A stretch of 7,242 nt of DNA, from the NCBI GenBank assembly GCA_008501655.1, contig QQUK01000116.1, positions 1 to 7,242 of the forward strand, read 5' to 3'. This document shows, one piece after another, positions 5,181 through 7,242 of the stretch. Each line of letters opens with the position of its first letter. Positions within the stretch are counted from its first letter, which is position 1. The translations under genes and the position numbers were made by a program. Source of the stretch: Calditrichota bacterium (GTDB taxonomy: Bacteria > Zixibacteria > MSB-5A5 > GN15 > FEB-12). The notes under the pieces were generated by a model. The model made no database searches. It saw nothing but the letters and a program-made list of their open reading frames with translations, and was not told the origin of the DNA.

Positions 5181-7242
5181 TTAAAATGTCTGAGTAACTC
5201 TCATTATCGCCAGTCTTCCCAGTTCTGCACCACCTACAAACTCAGTATGCATATTATCAAACAAATTCTGTACAGTCAAAGAGAGATGGGTGTTATCAAT
5301 CACATCTATACCTAAGTTAAAATCGACAACATTATATGTTTCCACGGACGTCCCAAAAAATGGTGAAGCCATATCAAATCCTTCAACCCAGCGGAATCTA
5401 ATCTGCGAGTTTAAATGTTTCTGAGCATTGACATATCTCAAGAACAATCCAAATTTATTTTTTGGAGCATTCAAATAAATATCATGAACCTGATCAGGAC
5501 CCTTTTCAAAGAAATTTTTGGAAACATAAGAATAAGTTCCTCCAAAATTCCAATTCTGATTTACATGATAAGCAAACGCAAGATCGGTTCCATAGTAAGT
5601 TACTTCACCGAAATTACGGTATGTTATTAACACAGCATTCGGGTCAAGCTGTTCTTCTGGAGTGAATACTCCAAATGGTAACCCTGCACCTCCTCTTGTA
5701 TAAATAGCAACAAGCTCATCAACTGGATTTCCATTACCATTGCCTCCTGCTGCGATTGGGTCAAATACGTTTGTTAATGTAGCTTGTGTTGTTGCATCTG
5801 ATCCCGCATAAGCGGTACCGATTGCTGTCGTAAGTTCGGCTTGTAGCTGAGTTGCATTTAAATGTACAGTAGGATTTTCAACTGTAAGTGGTCCTACAAA
5901 ATTATCTTTTTGGGTTCGATAAGCATCAATTGAGAATTGAAATTTGTTATTAACTATACCTTTATACCCAAATTCAAAAGTGTGGGTTGTTGTCGGTTTC
6001 ATTCTCTCAATATCTTCGATATAGCTTGGGTCAGTTGGAATAAATGTCAGATTATCCTGATCAAACAACATCATCATATTTCCAACATTTGTAAGTGTCA
6101 GAGGTGTAACACCATCAAGCATTGCAGAAACAGCAGAAATCGTTGATTCACTTTGTCCAGCATCACGGAGATTATTTTCAACACCTATCGTTGTAATCGC
6201 ACGGTTTGTTTGCCAAGCAGCATCCATAAATGCTTGATTGCTGATTTCGTAAGTTCCCGCGAAATTATCAAAAGCGGTACTGTACATTGGGTCACCACTA
6301 TTATCATAAGTCCAATGGAATCCGGATTCTGGTACACCTTGTACACGTAAATCATATCCGGTGTTAAATGGATTTTGACTAACCATCAAATCCAAAAACA
6401 GATTATTATTATCAGGAGTACTGAATGCTCTGTTATATGTAAACCTGAAATTATTATTAGCATCAGGCTGGAATACAATACCACCGCGAGGTGAATACAC
6501 AGGATCTTCAAGTTGGTCATTTTTATCAACTCGCATTGCACCGACAAGCTTGAATTTATCATTCAGAATATGATCACCTTGAACATAAAAACCGTATTCG
6601 TTAATATTATCAGAATTTTCATTACGACCATTAATTGTTGATTCAGTATTTGGGCGGGTAAAAAGTGCATCAACACCGAAAGTCAGCGCGGTTTTTTCAT
6701 TTGCAGCATAACGCTGTTGTGCCTGAAGTACCCAAAGTTTTGACTTATCTACGATAAGCTGACCGGTGTTTAACAAATAAGTATCACCGGCATCGGAAGC
6801 ATTGACAAATCCCTGGACAAAGAAATCTTTATAGTTTATACGTGCCTGAGTATACCAGTAGGTCCAGTCAATAGCCTGACCGGCACCAAGACCGGTTAAC
6901 TCGATTGACGATGCCTGATTGAATCCACCGTTTAACACAAGTGAAGTATTATCACCGATGAGATAATCAAGTCGACCTTCTCCGGAGAGTTTTGTTATCT
7001 TAAAATCACGATCATTTTTAAACTTAGCTTTTACTGTATCATTTCCTGTTGCAGAAGCTCGATACAATGCAATTGAGTCCGGTTCAATCGGTTCAAAATG
7101 TTCCCAGTCATTCCCTTCATAATACTGCATCGCAAATTTATATCCGACATCATCATTCATAACACCGGCATGACGAATCGACCCGATGGCAACATCTCTT
7201 TCTCCGCCACCGACAGAAACAGTAGTTCCTTGTGAAGTAAAC
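5181..7242 (-). CDS. TonB-dependent outer-membrane receptor, C-terminal part (5' end outside window)
   Basis: This is the beta-barrel part of an outer-membrane transporter that takes up large substrates using TonB energy. The last 686 codons are visible. The frame is open through the right edge, and the Met at 7160 is internal, because family-like sequence precedes it (VGGGERDVAIGSIRHAG then VGYKFAMQYYEGNDWE). Counting from that Met, barrel motifs include VYSPRGGIVFQP at 221-232, FRFTYNRAFSTPDNNN at 238-253, THTFEFGYKG at 392-401, YYGTDLAFAY at 522-531, NAPKNKFGLFLRY at 564-576 and LSLTVQNLFDN at 626-636. The chain ends in Phe, as expected for barrel assembly. Signal peptide, any carboxypeptidase-like domain and plug lie upstream, beyond the window. 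Two long stretches, about 253-388 and 430-510, look like extracellular loops. The second is rich in Ala, Thr, Gly and Asn. The substrate is not readable from sequence. No SusD-like partner is visible downstream, where the gene ends at a terminator. Confidence 0.9.
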   Translation of the reverse strand, partial: FTSQGTTVSVGGGERDVAIGSIRHAGVMNDDVGYKFAMQYYEGNDWEHFEPIEPDSIALYRASATGNDTVKAKFKNDRDFKITKLSGEGRLDYLIGDNTSLVLNGGFNQASSIELTGLGAGQAIDWTYWYTQARINYKDFFVQGFVNASDAGDTYLLNTGQLIVDKSKLWVLQAQQRYAANEKTALTFGVDALFTRPNTESTINGRNENSDNINEYGFYVQGDHILNDKFKLVGAMRVDKNDQLEDPVYSPRGGIVFQPDANNNFRFTYNRAFSTPDNNNLFLDLMVSQNPFNTGYDLRVQGVPESGFHWTYDNSGDPMYSTAFDNFAGTYEISNQAFMDAAWQTNRAITTIGVENNLRDAGQSESTISAVSAMLDGVTPLTLTNVGNMMMLFDQDNLTFIPTDPSYIEDIERMKPTTTHTFEFGYKGIVNNKFQFSIDAYRTQKDNFVGPLTVENPTVHLNATQLQAELTTAIGTAYAGSDATTQATLTNVFDPIAAGGNGNGNPVDELVAIYTRGGAGLPFGVFTPEEQLDPNAVLITYRNFGEVTYYGTDLAFAYHVNQNWNFGGTYSYVSKNFFEKGPDQVHDIYLNAPKNKFGLFLRYVNAQKHLNSQIRFRWVEGFDMASPFFGTSVETYNVVDFNLGIDVIDNTHLSLTVQNLFDNMHTEFVGGAELGRLAIMRVTQTF

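Noticed and set aside
5415..6350. Plus-strand open frames opposite the TonB receptor gene
   Set aside because: They are short, overlap one another, are antisense to a clear beta-barrel gene, and have no domain signature.
5181..7160. Receptor gene starting at the Met at 7160
   Set aside because: The frame stays open for 27 more codons to the window edge with family-like sequence, and a start there would lack the signal peptide and plug domain.

Overview
This is an AT-rich window with four minus-strand genes on the left (three of them overlapping), one plus-strand gene in the middle, and the 3' part of a large minus-strand receptor gene on the right. It looks like a Gram-negative bacterium of the Bacteroidota/Chlorobiota/Ignavibacteriota group. 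The pointers are the style of the TonB-dependent outer-membrane receptor (with the expected C-terminal Phe) and an exported CpcT/CpeT-family protein outside a phycobilisome context. Several genes have recognisable Shine-Dalgarno sequences and one has a TATAAT-type promoter, which is unlike typical Bacteroidia, so an Ignavibacteria-like lineage is my guess. The assignment is inference and is not proven by any marker gene here.

Left region (1-2775, minus strand): dapF-like, then trpE, then trpG, which is cut by the window edge. Consecutive genes overlap by one base (TAATG and TGATG), so they almost certainly form one co-transcribed, translationally coupled unit. TrpE and TrpG are the two subunits of anthranilate synthase, the first committed step of tryptophan synthesis. 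The lead gene is a full-length diaminopimelate-epimerase family protein. It keeps the substrate-binding residues, but Ser replaces both catalytic cysteines and the other motif cysteines are also gone. This is the most unusual observation in the window.

Next (2817-4145, minus strand): a LysN-like, class I/II fold PLP aminotransferase with its own promoter-like sequence upstream and a strong intrinsic terminator downstream. The terminator separates it from the dapF-trpEG unit, although leaky readthrough is possible.

Middle (4074-4501): a 428-base, very AT-rich divergent intergenic region with a perfect 11-bp inverted repeat. It is followed by a plus-strand gene (4502-5128) for a secreted CpcT/CpeT-family protein. 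A hairpin at 5131-5159 lies between this gene and the convergent TonB receptor gene.

Right (5181-7242, minus strand): the C-terminal 686 codons of a TonB-dependent receptor beta-barrel. Its start, signal peptide and plug domain lie beyond the window. No RNA genes, insertion sequences, CRISPR arrays or phage genes were seen.
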